From contig WEDG01007617.1 of the NCBI GenBank assembly GCA_017591395.1, positions 47,458 through 111,457 of the forward strand: a stretch of 64,000 nt of DNA, given 5' to 3'. The translations under genes were made by a program, and so were the position numbers. The stretch is from Schistocephalus solidus. Taxonomy: Eukaryota > Platyhelminthes > Cestoda > Diphyllobothriidea > Diphyllobothriidae. Shown piece by piece: positions 46,216 through 57,867 of this stretch (position 1 is the stretch's first letter; every line of letters starts with the position of its first letter). The notes under the pieces were generated by a model, which did no database searches, had not been told where the DNA came from, and was given only the letters and a program-made list of their open reading frames with translations.

Positions 46216-46982
46216 AATTAATCTACCTTAAAACCACAGCTGCTGACAGTGGAAAGGATGTTTAGGGGAACATTTTTCTATTTCGCCTGTCCGTTTTGGC
46301 AAATGTGTGAATTTAGCTGGGAGTTAGCATTTGTTTAAAACGCACGCCCATAACGTTGATCCGTGGAGTTTTAGTAACCACCCCTTAGCGCCTGAAAAAA
46401 ATATTCATAAGGTCTCTTTATGGACGAGTATGCACACATTGCAACACGCCATAAAAAAATGACTTTCTGCTATCCGCGCGATCAATTCAGTAGGAACGGT
46501 TACCCCAGTTCAGTACGCTGCTGGAAAGAATTATCTAACGAAAGTTGTGACGTAGAACTTCATGGGCGTCTCCCAGGCCACACAACGCACCTTTGCAGAT
46601 CTTTATATCAGCGTTGTACACCAACCATGACCAACAGGTCCAACAAAAGCATGCGTATCGACGACGGGCCAAATCTATGACAACAGTCAAGTTTTGCCTA
46701 CCATATTTCTTGGACTGACTCCATTGCACATTAAAAAATTAAGATGAACTGAATCTGGACTGGGAGACGCTCAAGTACTCTCGGTTACTCCAGCTCTGGA
46801 ACGAAACCCCACCTTCGTTGTTGTTGCCACTTTGATAACCGGAGAAGGCATGATTATCGAGCCTTGGGAATGAATTTGAGCGTCGATAAACAGATTCATC
46901 AAACTTATATCTGCATTATAAGCGCTAAGGGGTCAAGCTGAACGCCTCACTTAAGTAAGACAATTGGTGCATACAAAAATCA

Positions 46983-46983
<1 letters not shown>
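46216..46983 (+). other. septin intron, unassigned
   Basis: An 86-codon frame at 46420-46680 has no recognisable domain. Nothing else was found. Confidence 0.4.

Positions 46984-47038
<55 letters not shown>
46984..47038. repeat. (TA)n microsatellite
   Basis: A 55-nt AT array at the left border of SINE locus T3. Confidence 0.97.
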
Positions 47039-47040
<2 letters not shown>

Positions 47041-47068
47041 ATAAGATGGAACCGACAAAGACAAGGGT

Positions 47069-47113
47069 GACCGTAATGGCCATTTCTGGCTTATTAGTCG
47101 TCATCAGTTAGTC
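47069..47113 (-). ncRNA. degenerate hammerhead motif, T3 unit 1
   Basis: CTGATGA, GAAA and the ATGGCCAT palindrome are kept, but stem I (GACTAA against ACGGTC) and stem II (GACT against AGCC) are damaged. Activity is doubtful. The second unit at about 47379-47423 has a broken core (CTGATGC) and is not listed separately. Confidence 0.5.
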
Positions 47114-47665
47114 ATACCCAATCCCGGGTGTGGATCACCCGAGCTTCGAACCCGCGACCTTTGGTCATTGAGTGTAACACTCTACCATTGAGCCATGGGC
47201 CTGTTGTTTTGTCGGTTACGATCGGGAATATGAATTATGATAGTGTGGGGTTCCTCGATCTGGTTAAGGAACACGTATATTCAGTTGTTCCTTGGAACTC
47301 ACTTTAGAGCCCTCGCGGGCACTTGAAATTGCGACTTAAGGTATATCTTGATAAGATGGAACCGACAAAGACAAGGGAGACCGGAATGGCCATTTTTGGT
47401 TTATTAGCCTGCATCAGCCATTCATACACAATCTCAGGTGTGGATCACCCGAGATTCGAACCCGCGATCTTTGGTCACTGAATGTAACACTACCATTGAG
47501 CCACGGGCCCGTTGTTTTGTCGGTTGCGATCGGGAATATGAATTATGATAGTGTGGGGTTCACCGATCTGGTTAAGGAACACGTATGTTCCGTTGTGCCT
47601 TGGTGCTTAATTTAGAGCCCTCGCGGGCAGTCGCATTGCGACTTAAGGTATATCTTGCTAAGATA

Positions 47666-47710
47666 GACTGGCTGATGACGGCTAATAAGCCAGAAATGGC
47701 CATTCCGGTC
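47666..47710 (+). ncRNA. hammerhead ribozyme motif, T3 fold-back unit
   Basis: All core elements are intact: GACTGG/CCGGTC stem I, CTGATGA, GGCT/AGCC stem II with loop AATA, GAAA and ATGGCCAT. It forms the loop between two inverted tails of the same element. Confidence 0.7.
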
Positions 47711-47850
47711 TCCCTTGTCTTTGTCGGTTCTATCTTACCAAGTTTTACCTTAAGTCGCAATGCGACTGCCTGCGAGGGCTCTAAAGTGAGCTCCAAGGCA
47801 CAACGGAACATACGTGTTCCTTAACCATTTGGTGAACTCCAAACTATCAT

Positions 47851-47869
47851 TATATATATATATATATAT
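47851..47869. repeat. (TA)n microsatellite
   Basis: A 19-nt AT array directly before the second-family hammerhead. Confidence 0.9.
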
Positions 47870-47914
47870 GATGTACTGATGATCGGTAATGACCGTGAAA
47901 CAGCTGTCTGCGTC
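47870..47914 (+). ncRNA. hammerhead ribozyme motif, TA-flanked family (intact core)
   Basis: Stem I is GATGTA (47870-47875) against TGCGTC (47909-47914), six pairs with two G-U wobbles. CTGATGA is at 47876-47882. Stem II is CGGT/ACCG with loop AATG and a U-U mismatch at the core side. GAAA is at 47897-47900. The self-complementary ACAGCTGT forms stem III, and cleavage would be after C47908 in a GUC triplet. A hairpin (GTTGC/GCAAC) follows within 40 nt, and then another (TA)n array. Hammerheads with such short stem III are known in Penelope-like elements and act as dimers. Activity here is inferred. Confidence 0.78.
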
Positions 47915-47946
47915 TTGCCTGTTGCACTCTTAGCAACATATTTGTG

Positions 47947-47947
<1 letters not shown>

Positions 47948-48010
<63 letters not shown>
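47948..48010. repeat. (TA)n microsatellite
   Basis: A 63-nt AT array between the TA-family hammerhead module and a partial SINE. Confidence 0.97.
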
Positions 48011-48013
<3 letters not shown>

Positions 48014-48105
48014 AGAATGGAACCGACAAAGACAAGGGAGACCGGAATGGCCATTTCTGGCTTATTAGCCGTCATCAGCCAGTCATACCCAATCCCAATC
48101 AAAGA
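48011..48105 (-). mobile_element. partial hammerhead SINE
   Basis: The minus strand keeps the gtcggttcc block and the complete hammerhead. It stops after the CCCAATCCCAA complement, just before the tRNA-like head. Confidence 0.75.
48040..48084 (-). ncRNA. hammerhead ribozyme motif in partial SINE
   Basis: Identical in all core and stem positions to 10645-10689 (GACTGG, CTGATGA, GGCT/AGCC, GAAA, ATGGCCAT, CCGGTC). Confidence 0.7.
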
Positions 48106-48251
48106 TGGCTAAACTAACTGGACCGTACGTTTTTGCGCGTCACGTTATACAAACTTTAAAAAAGTATGACTGCTAAAGTGTGAATTTACTATCTAGTTCT
48201 GCTCTGACTTACGTTCTTAGGTGATCGACCTAACTAGACCATAATTGTTTG

Positions 48252-48513
48252 ATGAGCTCCCCGTCAGGATACGGAAATAGGAATGCCGCCCATCTCCCTA
48301 CGTTATTACAGATGGCCTTGTGCTAATTTGTAGGTGGGGTGAAAATTCCGATATCCCAATAATAATCCTAACTCTAACCCAGCTCTTAACCGTGTCCTAA
48401 TTTTAAACCTAACTCAACCTTTTACCCCAAGCCTATTCATAACCCTACTTTCCCTGGAATGAACCTTAAAGCCACTTGTTTTACGGGCGGTTCCTGTTGC
48501 CATTACTTGCCAT
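48252..48513. mobile_element. M1 inverted-repeat element
   Basis: The left end holds aaataggaatgccgcccatc and ggccttgtgctaatttgtagg. The right end holds the loose inverse, with ccctggaatgaaccttaaag and ggcggttcctgttgccatt. The interior is cctaac, ctaaccc and taacccta words. It resembles 36573-36842. Confidence 0.6.
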
Positions 48514-48691
48514 ATAAGCGAACCCTTCCGTCAGCTAAAGACTATTAGTGCAAATTAATTGACTCCCTTGTTTAACGTCCCGAGCTTTAGTCTCAGGACT
48601 TTATTGAAGTGGATATTATTTCTTCTCATGACTAGGAAATAGCCGCAATCCTTGACGCTAAAGTTTTCGTTTCAAAGTATGAAAGGCGGTT

Positions 48692-48870
48692 GGCCACGGG
48701 CATATGAACACCCTCTCCTCAGTAATACAGACGGCCTTGCGCTTTATTCCAGGGCGGTACATTGTCTAGTGTCCTTAAGTTAGTCCTAGATCTAAGCATT
48801 ATAAGTCTAACACACTCTCTAGCACTAACCTTAATCCTACTCCAAGGGAGGTTAGCTCAGGTCCACCTGA
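48692..48870. mobile_element. M1-like element, diverged copy
   Basis: The left end has cagtaatacagacggccttg, then gctttattccaggg. The right end has the approximate inverse near 48835-48880 (ctccaagggaggttagctca, then tgatttactg). The interior has weak ctaac words. It is older than the copy 180 nt upstream. Confidence 0.45.
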
Positions 48871-51629
48871 TTTACTGGGGAAAGTCCATTTTCTCGTTCC
48901 ATACCTGAAAGATAAACCTAAAATAATCTGATTAGACGTGCCTCGTAGACTATAACCAAAAAATAATATCGTCCTTAAGACGTTTTCGTTGTTAAGGGGC
49001 ATCATTGATTGCAATGATCAGAATGAATTAATATAAATTTAATTAGAATGTGATTGATTATTTGTAAATGAATTCAGTTATAATTACTTGCATCGTAGCA
49101 AGATGGGTTAGATTAAGTTTGAATATAGTGAGATATTTTACAATACGTTATAATTGGATCTATAAGACTAGAGTACATTTCACCTGAGTATTTTATGATA
49201 AATTGGGTATTATTACATTCAATAAGTTACACATGTTTCTCAGCAGACCAAGTCACCGTCCCTTTTCAATAAAAGCCGATTTCATGCCAATTCCAGCAGA
49301 AAATAGGATGGTTTAACAGATTTCTTGTTTAAGTTTTTGATTATTTTGGGGGAGGGGGATGGTGGACACTATGAATGTATCTATTCCGAAATTGAACGGA
49401 ATGAGAGTTTGGAATTCGCTTATGTATTTCAAAAACCTGTTGATAAACAGATAAATTACACATCAAATTAGTATACATTGTGGGCACTTAAGAAAGAATT
49501 TCTTGCTTTCTTGAATAAGCTACTTTTGTTTCTTGTGAATCAACTATCACCTAAGACTTTTCATCTTTTTGCTTCTGAAAGTCATAACTGCAAAATTTGC
49601 GATGATTCATTAGCTCTGGGAAACTACAGAGACGCCAGGTTAGATTCGGTTGTGATCCTGGTTTTTGAATCCGCATATTTCGAAGTTAGGTGGCGGACAG
49701 TTCGAACGGTGGGACCATACGTTTTCTGGTTTCAATTGAATGACATTTCTCGAAAATGTGGATAGTGATCTGTGGGAGCAGGTCGCCGTATTGAACATCT
49801 ATGGTTGCTGAGTCGTGCGCTATCCCAACTTTTGTCCTGCTCGATCCAGCTGGGCAATAATCACGTCGATTTCCCACTCGTGTACAGTGCCCTGTTCAGG
49901 CACCTGCGGATTTTCAAAACCTGCCGTTGTCTGAGTTCGATTCCCATCTTAGGCATGTTCATAGGAATACAAGCTCATTGTGTCATTAGCTTTTCTTGAA
50001 AATGGCTGCGTTATCACTGCATGCTGGTTAATGGGACGCTGTGTTAAACTCAACCCATAATGCCTGCTAATTTAAATTAAGTTATAAAATCTAACACACA
50101 CCGGTAGAGTTCGGCAGCAGTGCGTTTGTGTAGTTCGGGGATTTAGGAGGTTATTCGTTATTTCATTCGTGGTTTAAGGAGTTATTCGGTTGCTTCGAAA
50201 TGCAAGAAAACGGTCTCCAAAAAAATAGTTTGCATGTTTGAAACGGACAATTTAAAAGGACCAAACAGACATGTCACAGCACCGGTCATCTCTGTGGTTG
50301 GGAGGCATCTGACTATAACTCGGCGCAAAATCGGTGAACCTACAGTCTGACTCTGTCTGGTGATGCGAGCCTTTCCAACTAGACAAGTAGGCATATCCGT
50401 GGTTTGGATTGAAAATGGTTGTTGTTTTAAGACTGGATAGGTGAAAGTTTTGACATGTTTTACTAAGTTCGCTAGCGAGTATATCTTTTCTTGTACACAC
50501 AGCTGCATCTGACTTTTTAAATGCATTTTCGTTGTTGAATTACCTTATATAACTGCCAATTTCTTTCTCTCTGTCGTACTCATTTGAGTATTTGCACACC
50601 TCTATTAAAATATGCATCTATTTTCCAATGCAAGCTTGAGTCCAAACGTAATCAGATCTTAATGATAAGTACCAAAGGCAGTCAAGTTTTCTTTGGCTGT
50701 ATGTCACTTTTAAACTTTCTAAAAGGCAACCTTCCAAAGCTCGCTTTTACAAGGGTATTGGCGTTGCCGTGATCCTTAAATCAACCACGAGTTTTGAAAG
50801 CGTGTGGAATCTAGAAAGACGAAACTTATTATACTCCGCATTTCTAAGATGTAGTCAATATTTTTTCAATGTGACTTACGTGAGGCAAAGAAAATCTCTC
50901 CGTCAAAAAACTTGCCTAGCAATCTGGATGAAAAGCATAGCTCAATCTGAAAATCAATGCGTGTTCATATCAGGAGTCCTTGTAGTTGTGAGACAATTCA
51001 ATATTATAGGCCGATGACTTGAATTCTCTAAATACGCACCTTTTCTGGTTCTGCAAATTGTCATATTTCCTAGTCTCTGCGTGAAAAAGTGACTTATGTT
51101 TTTCTTATATAGAAACCATACTTGTGCATGTGTACAATAAGACGCGGTGTTTATTTTTTCGTTGGTAGCCTCCAACTAAGTTGTCAAAACTTTAGGGTGG
51201 CGGGTAAAACTGAATATAATAATCTTTAAAATAATTAAATGGACCATATCGTGCGTTTATAAAAAAGCGATGATAAGTGCGCCTAGATAGAGTTAGTTGG
51301 TCGGTAAACTACCAATAATAATGCACAACATATTTCGCCTTAACCTTCCTTCTTAAGATGATTGTGACTTTGGAAAAAATCTTCTCAGGTGACATTATAG
51401 ATTAGTGCAGCAGAAAAAAATCATGAGCCGATGTTTACTTTGATTCAGCGTTGTTTTTGGCTAACTACCTTCTGCATATCTGATAAGTACGTTTCATTCA
51501 GTTATTGCTCCTTCTTTTTTACGGTAAAAATATACCGATTATCGTAATGCTGAAGTCGAAAATCGAATTTATTCTACTTCGGGTTTGCTTATTTTATTCT
51601 TTGAATCTTTGTTTATTCTTCTGAAACAG
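48871..51629 (+). other. septin last intron, unassigned
   Basis: AT-rich sequence. Frames of 95 codons (49478-49765) and 114 codons (50182-50526, -) show no domain that I know. It ends in tattcttctgaaacag before the last septin exon. Confidence 0.45.
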
Positions 51630-51689
51630 TCGATCCTTGGCTCATACGATAAGCTGGAGAAGATCAAGAAGCGCAGGGGTCTGTTTTAA
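51630..51689 (+). CDS. septin, last exon with stop
   Basis: This 19-codon exon plus TAA stop reads SILGSYDKLEKIKKRRGLF. The acceptor is ctgaaacag and the phase is 0, joining the NRDYAD end of the coiled-coil exon in frame. Basic, hydrophobic-ended C-termini of this kind occur in septins. I cannot exclude a further small exon in the 10.3-kb intron before it, so the direct join is an inference. Confidence 0.72.
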   Translation, partial: SILGSYDKLEKIKKRRGLF

Positions 51690-53949
51690 TCACTCTAAAA
51701 AATGCCATCATTCACATCCTCTACTCTGGCTTCATCACCTCCAACTGTGTTTCTTGCGTTGTTGAAGTCTTCCATCCAACAGTCTCCCTTCTCGCCCGCG
51801 TACTTAAAAATATTTCGATCGGACAAACTATCTCAGCTTTCACTGTGATTTACCTCAACCCCTTAACTTACGCTGGGTTTTCCTTGCCTTCCAACACGCT
51901 CTGGGAAAACTTTCTATCTCCCTTTTCCATCAACAGTTAACTCATAATATAGTCAAGTTTTCTGTTTTTCAGTGGTCATTTTCATTTAATTCAATGCTTT
52001 ATTTCTTATTACACCTTTGATTTCCATTGCTACTTATGTATACTTGCACATATTTGAGCACGTTCAAATGGATGTTATGTGCACGTCTGGAAATATTCCT
52101 AATATTTACAGTAAACTACCTTTCTTCGCTCGTGTGGAGACGAGTCGTTTTGGCGGGACGGTAGTGTAGAGGCAGGAGGTAGTGCGGTACGACTGTGTAA
52201 CTATTGGGACTGTTGCATTTCTTGTTCGAATCACTAGGGTGAACTGCACGTCTTTCTGATTTAAACGCTTCCACAGCTTGCTTTCTTTGCCAAATTACGC
52301 ATACAGTTTTTGATTACATGAGCTGATTCAACTTTCTTTCGTTTCTCCAAACGTATCCACTGTCCAAGCAAAAGACACTGAGTAACATCTGCAGGTCATT
52401 TTGTTTTTACTTGTCCGTGCACCGTCTGAAGTCTAGGTTCTGTGAAGAAAGCAGGAAGCGCTAATAAAATCACCTTTCGTGGAATTTACTATCAATGCTG
52501 TTTGTTTGTAACCGCTTGTTTTGGGCAACGCGTTTGGAGTACCCACTTCTGTAGATTCTATGGGTTTTAACTTCCAACCAATTCGTAGAACCGCATTCGT
52601 TATACCGCATATTTCGAATTTATGTCTTTGTCTCCTCCGTTTTTGTTGCTATCTACTTAAAAGGGAATTCTTGAATCCTACTTTGGAGTCTCATTATTAT
52701 ATTATTTTAATCTTTTAAGTCGGTCTGATGTGGTTTTACACATTTGATTCTACTTACACTCGACAAGGGTTGTATGCCACGTAAGAAAGGTTTACGTCGA
52801 TTGTGACCTCTGGAGCCCCAACGCTTTCTAGTAAACTTCTACGTAGTCCTTGCGAACGAGAATGCGTCATGTCGGGAATCTTCGGCTTTTAATGCCTGTG
52901 ACTTTTTTGATTTTGCACGATCGCAGCAAACCCATAATAATATTTCGAACCGAAGCAGAGGTCTTATATCTGCAGATCATTCATATTCCGCAATCCCATC
53001 TTTGAAACCTAAATTTGGGGTCTAAAATACCATTGTACGTATAAAAATCTTTCTAACTGACTACTTTTGGCGGTATTATTAAATAAGTTTCCACGTCCTG
53101 CCCACTCTGCAGCCGCAAGACGGCAGCCAAAGCCTCTGTACAGCAAGAAAACGCCTCTGTTGTATGCAAAGTACACCGACTAAATATGTCTCATGTGTGT
53201 ACACAAGCGTCCAGATAGTTGTCCGCTCAGCCTGACAGCTGAATGTAAACATTTATTTAGGCCTTACGATGTAGCAGCCTCAAACATCACTGATCTAGCT
53301 AGGTGTCTAGTAGCACTGACTTATATATGCTGACGTTCGCAACGGATACCCACTGAATATCTCCGTTACACAGGAAGAAAAATTGTAAGCAACCGCTTCT
53401 CTTGCAGCGTTTTTAAGAATTAACGTAAGAAAGTCCATGCAACTCTGATATCCAGTCAACTCTTTTATACGTATGCAAAGACCATAGACGGAACCACTCG
53501 ATTCCTACAATTTGTGGCACGTTTTAGGTGTGTTCTTGATGTTAAAAAGTTTATATCTAATTTATTTTCGTATCGAGGCATTCATGCTGTCGTTGTTTCA
53601 ACTATTACTTGCAATTACTGTCATAGTGGTCAATTTCCTTGGTGATTCATATGGCTTAAGGATAAGACAGGCGGTCTTGTCCGCGCATAGGTAGACGACT
53701 CACGGAGGGAAAATGTTTCCTAGCGTTGAGCCGAGCGAAGCGCGTTGCGCCTAAGCTGATTGCCGATAGAAGCGAACAGAGCAGACGAGGCAGATGCAAT
53801 CGCGGGTTCCAGAAGTTTTTTGGCATGGCGTTTCGTATTTTCCCTCGAACTCACCATCAGAGGTTCTCACGACAATCTCTAATGATGCGTTCGACGGAGA
53901 ATCCGAAACGTCCGGTCAATAAAGTTGTTGTGACAGCGATCGCATCCCG
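51690..53949. other. septin 3' flank, unassigned
   Basis: A canonical AATAAA lies at 52463-52468, 774 nt after the stop, and could be the polyadenylation signal, but this is weak evidence. Between 52150 and 52260 a GTTCGAATC box suggests a decayed tRNA-derived repeat. Nothing else was recognised. Confidence 0.35.
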
Positions 53950-54062
53950 GTTCCTGAACAGGTGGCTTCGCTTCCGGTGTTCTAACGCTGCCTTAATTCT
54001 AACCTTAATCCCAACCCTTATCTCCCGAAAAATTAGCGCAAGACTGCCTATAACACGCGGGT
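53950..54062. mobile_element. M1 element remnant
   Basis: It keeps ctaacctta, cccaaccctt and the right-end block attagcgcaag...cctataacacgcgggt, matching the right end of 36573-36842. The left end is short and uncertain. Confidence 0.45.
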
Positions 54063-57000
54063 TATCTATTCCAACCTTACGTGCTAAATTTTAAAATAAG
54101 TGGCAAGCACCATATTCGAGGTAGAGGATATTAATGCAGCGGTTTCTGATTTATTTGTTGTCTTTGCACAGCCAGATCCAAACTTCAAAACGGGAGGACC
54201 CAAAGCTTAAAACCTGACTCAGTTGTTTATTGCATTGCCACTGAACTGCAGGCTCACGCTCGATCAACTGCGATCGCAAAAATAAAAACCACGTAGGAGT
54301 TCACTCACTGGTGTCGTGGGTTCAAACGTCTGCTTTTCCCTGTCTAAGATGGACATATGATAAGTTCAAAACTCCTATTAAGCTAGAAAAACCTGGTTCA
54401 GTTTGAATACGATCACACCTCTCCAGCACGGATACTCGGAGATAATCTGCGATTTCTATATTGGAGTTCCAATACGAAACGTCACATCTCCGGTTTTTCC
54501 TGATCCCCGGATCAATCGGCCAGCTCCCCTTTCATTAGAATTGCTAGGGTTATTCCTCAGCTTATTCGTTATATGTTTCACGCCTGTCCCTTATTCCTCT
54601 CAAACAATTTATTGCACAGCTTCATTGGTTTCCTTGACCATTAATAGCTAAGGTGGGCCGAAATTTAGGTAGTCCTCGATTAATTTTTTGACAAGGAGGA
54701 ATACTTCAGATAACCTGGACTGTGAAATATACAGTAGAACGATTGTGAATAATGTTCGTTTTATCAACATAACACTGACCTAGTAGGATTTTTCTTCGTG
54801 ACGAGAGTTCTGGCAGATTAACAATCGCATAGACTAGGGTTTCAAGCGCTAAAATAGTATTACTAACGTAGCAATCAAGGAAACTCGTACATAATTACAG
54901 CTCATTGATCGTCAGCTAATGATTGGATTAAAAGCTTTTCAGTCTAACCGCGTAGGGTGGCTATCAGCAGTATACACAGCGAGTAAACCTGACAGAGTGC
55001 TGCCTGTATTGTGAGCTAGTACAAACAGGCAAGGAAGCCAAGAATCATTGTTAACTGGTCTGACCTTATCAGCCATCCATCAACTAGTCGCCTGGCTATC
55101 AAGTCAAATAATTGGATGCCACTCGCACATACCCCTAAGTATTCTAGACCACAACCACTCGGGCAATGGCCGGCTATCGATGGCGGTGAAACTAACAAGG
55201 GCCCAGTCCAGTTTCTTCCTTGCGGTCTTAAGTACTACTTCTCAATTAACTACTGCTGGATACTGTGTGACCACCCGTGAGATCTCACGATCGGATTTCT
55301 AAAACGAACAAAATATCCGTTATTTTGTAAAATTACCCTCGATAATCTGGCCTAACTGCACTCTGACGCGAAACGGTTCTGTTGTTTCGGTATGCAGGTG
55401 CATAAAAAGGAGTTACAGCTGGTGAACATACCATTATTGACGAGAGCGACGGATCAGAACGATTGATTTAACTAATTATCCGGTCACAGTATCAGACAGC
55501 CATCCTCTACACGCATAGGGGTCTGGACTTGAATCGCTCTAGTTACAATGTGCAAACAAACGAGAGCAGTAGTCACATGTCCTTTTTGATGCTACGGTAA
55601 CATGTGATCATCAAGGCTACAAATATTAGATGAAAATAATCTAGAAGCATTTACCTCCCAGTTTTCACTGTCTTTGTTTTTTTATCCTTGTAATCTTTTC
55701 ATGGGTCGTTTTTCGGTCGAGGTGCTGACGAGATCCTCGTGACTCCAAGATGGCCGCCAGACTGATTTAGGCCTGCTTGAATAAATACTAATATACTCGA
55801 CAAAGACTGGCTGGCCCCGACCCTTGAACAAACTTCTGAACGATGAAGCTGCTGCCTCATCGGTTAGACTGGAAATTTTTGGCAGTTTAATGTATGTGCA
55901 TACGCATCAGTGTACGGCGGGTCGTAGATGCTGGCCGTAAGCATAACCGAAGGGATCCTGTGGCGTCTGTTGTTGCGTTCATCGCCCTCTCCGTTTTTGG
56001 CTGTGCGTCTGATAACAGTCAGATGTTCGAACTTTTCTGTGACATTTCAAGTTAAGCTGTTTTTGTGCTATTTTCGCATGAATACTTTGGTGACCGGGAG
56101 CGTCCTGTTTTCTAGGGGAAGGCGATAGCCGGTTAAGGGGGACTCTCGACTGGTACTCAAAGACGAACCTAACACCGGTGGACATCGTGACTAGACACTC
56201 CTAAATACAGCTGGTAGTAGACTGAATAAAAACAAGCATCGTCCAAATGGAACCCCAAATCGTATGGTCACTGTAACTTCTTTTCGAGTTCGAAGCTGCT
56301 TCCGATGCTTTCAGATCTACAGTTACTGATCTTTCAAAACAAAATATTATAGCGAGGTTTGAATTGTACAAAGATATTTTTTTTCATTGTTGATTTACGA
56401 ACTGAGGTCCCTGAAATGAATGGTTTTATGCAACGAATGTGGTGAAACATGTCACAAAAATTCAAAAACTTGTGTTCCTATTGGACCAACTAAGGAGATC
56501 TGACTTCATTTATGTGTCATCTATCTAGTCAGAAGCATTACGAGAAGAACTCCAAAATGCGGTCGGACACCAAGGGTGCTACCTTATTTACGGGCATGGT
56601 TAACCCGATACTGCTTGACCTAACATTCGACGTCCGAGCGCTCACTTGCTTCAGATTGCACTTGCAAAGGCGAGTAGCACGCACTCTGCATCCTTTGGGC
56701 ACGGCTCATCTTCCAGCCAAAAGTATCTGGCATACTGTTCCTGAAAACTAGCGGTATCCCCTAATCAATATGGGGATGTTTATCTCACGACCGGTATTTC
56801 TTAAAGTAGAATCATGACATCCGAGAGCCTGGAATACGAACGCTTTTATCCGGTCGCTGTTCCCAGCTAATGGCCGTTGAAACATTTCTACCACGTTTTT
56901 GTCTGAATTAGCAGCGTCCGCAATAAGCATGGGTACTAACTGATGTTATGCTTTGAAGTATTTCCGCATGCATGCGCTTTGTTGTTGGATAATGACCTCT

Positions 57001-57278
57001 TCGAAGCATACTGCAGTTGATATTTCGCATTAAAACTGACAAACATAGTAAAGACGTAGAGTTCTAACTTGGTCGAAATCATTCTAACTGGAAACGAGAA
57101 GACAGCAGAGGTCCTAATTCTATATATCAATCGTAGTACTACTTATCGAGCAACTGCTACCTGCAGAAGCAATATTTTCTTACTTTTACACTGAATTGTG
57201 ACCGTGTGTGTTTATGTGGAACGGTTGATTGACGGGCTGAAATTCAAGCTGCAATTGCTCTTTCTGTAGGTGGCTTAT
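54063..57278. other. no recognised feature
   Basis: Short frames only (the longest about 84 codons). I found no exon, domain or repeat before the LINE C start. Confidence 0.45.
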
Positions 57279-57867
57279 AGGGGTGTAGGGGTACTAGTTA
57301 GGGGTAGCACGACACATATAGCATTTGGTCGCTCCATTTGTCTCGTACAGGTGGTGAATGCTCCTGTAGCCGCCTCTAACTGGTACCCAACTCTCACCTC
57401 TGGCTCCTCGAAGTTAGGTTCTTCCCAGCGGCCACACCCCGGGCAACCGTCACGATGGGCGGGCTAAACCAGGTGAGGGTCTCCGGTATTGTGTGTGCCT
57501 CCCCACCCGGTATGTGTGACACTCGAACTTTCCTCCTCCCCCCGTCCCAAAAGTCCTACGGTGGGGGCAACAGCAACCCCGTAGGCGGCCCAGGCTAACT
57601 CGGGTCGTTCTCCCGCTAAAACAAATCCGTGACCCATAGTGGAGTTCGGCAGCCGTCTGGATGTCCGAGCAGCCCTATTTAGGGACAGCACTGCTTGCCT
57701 CCTCGCGGAGGAAGGGGCTAGAAAAGGTGCCCTGAACAAATGCTGTTTATCACGTCTTCTGCAGCCGGCCACGGCTCGCAGATCGCAAAATACGCGGTCG
57801 TAAAACTCAAACAAAGAACAATTATCCCTTTCCCAATCCCCCTCGCCATACCCTCCAGGCTGCTCGG

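Larger units (their letters stand above)
47039..47850. mobile_element. tRNA-derived hammerhead SINE, locus T3 (two tandem units plus fold-back)
   Basis: Two minus-strand units start at 47039 and 47350 (period about 310 nt). Each has the hammerhead region, a tRNA-like head with B-box complement (TTCGAACCCGCGA) and A-box complement (ATTGAGCCA), and the tail. At about 47660 the orientation flips: a + strand hammerhead (47666-47710) and tail follow. The tails at about 47547-47663 (-) and 47731-47848 (+) are inverted repeats. (TA)n arrays bound the locus. It is located in the last visible septin intron. Confidence 0.8.

Noticed and set aside
47039..47850. CRISPR-like direct repeats
   Set aside because: The repeats are about 300-nt tRNA-derived units in a eukaryotic genome, without short regular spacers.
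52150..52260. tRNA-like sequence with GTTCGAATC
   Set aside because: No acceptor or anticodon stem pairing could be found by eye. Probably an old SINE remnant.
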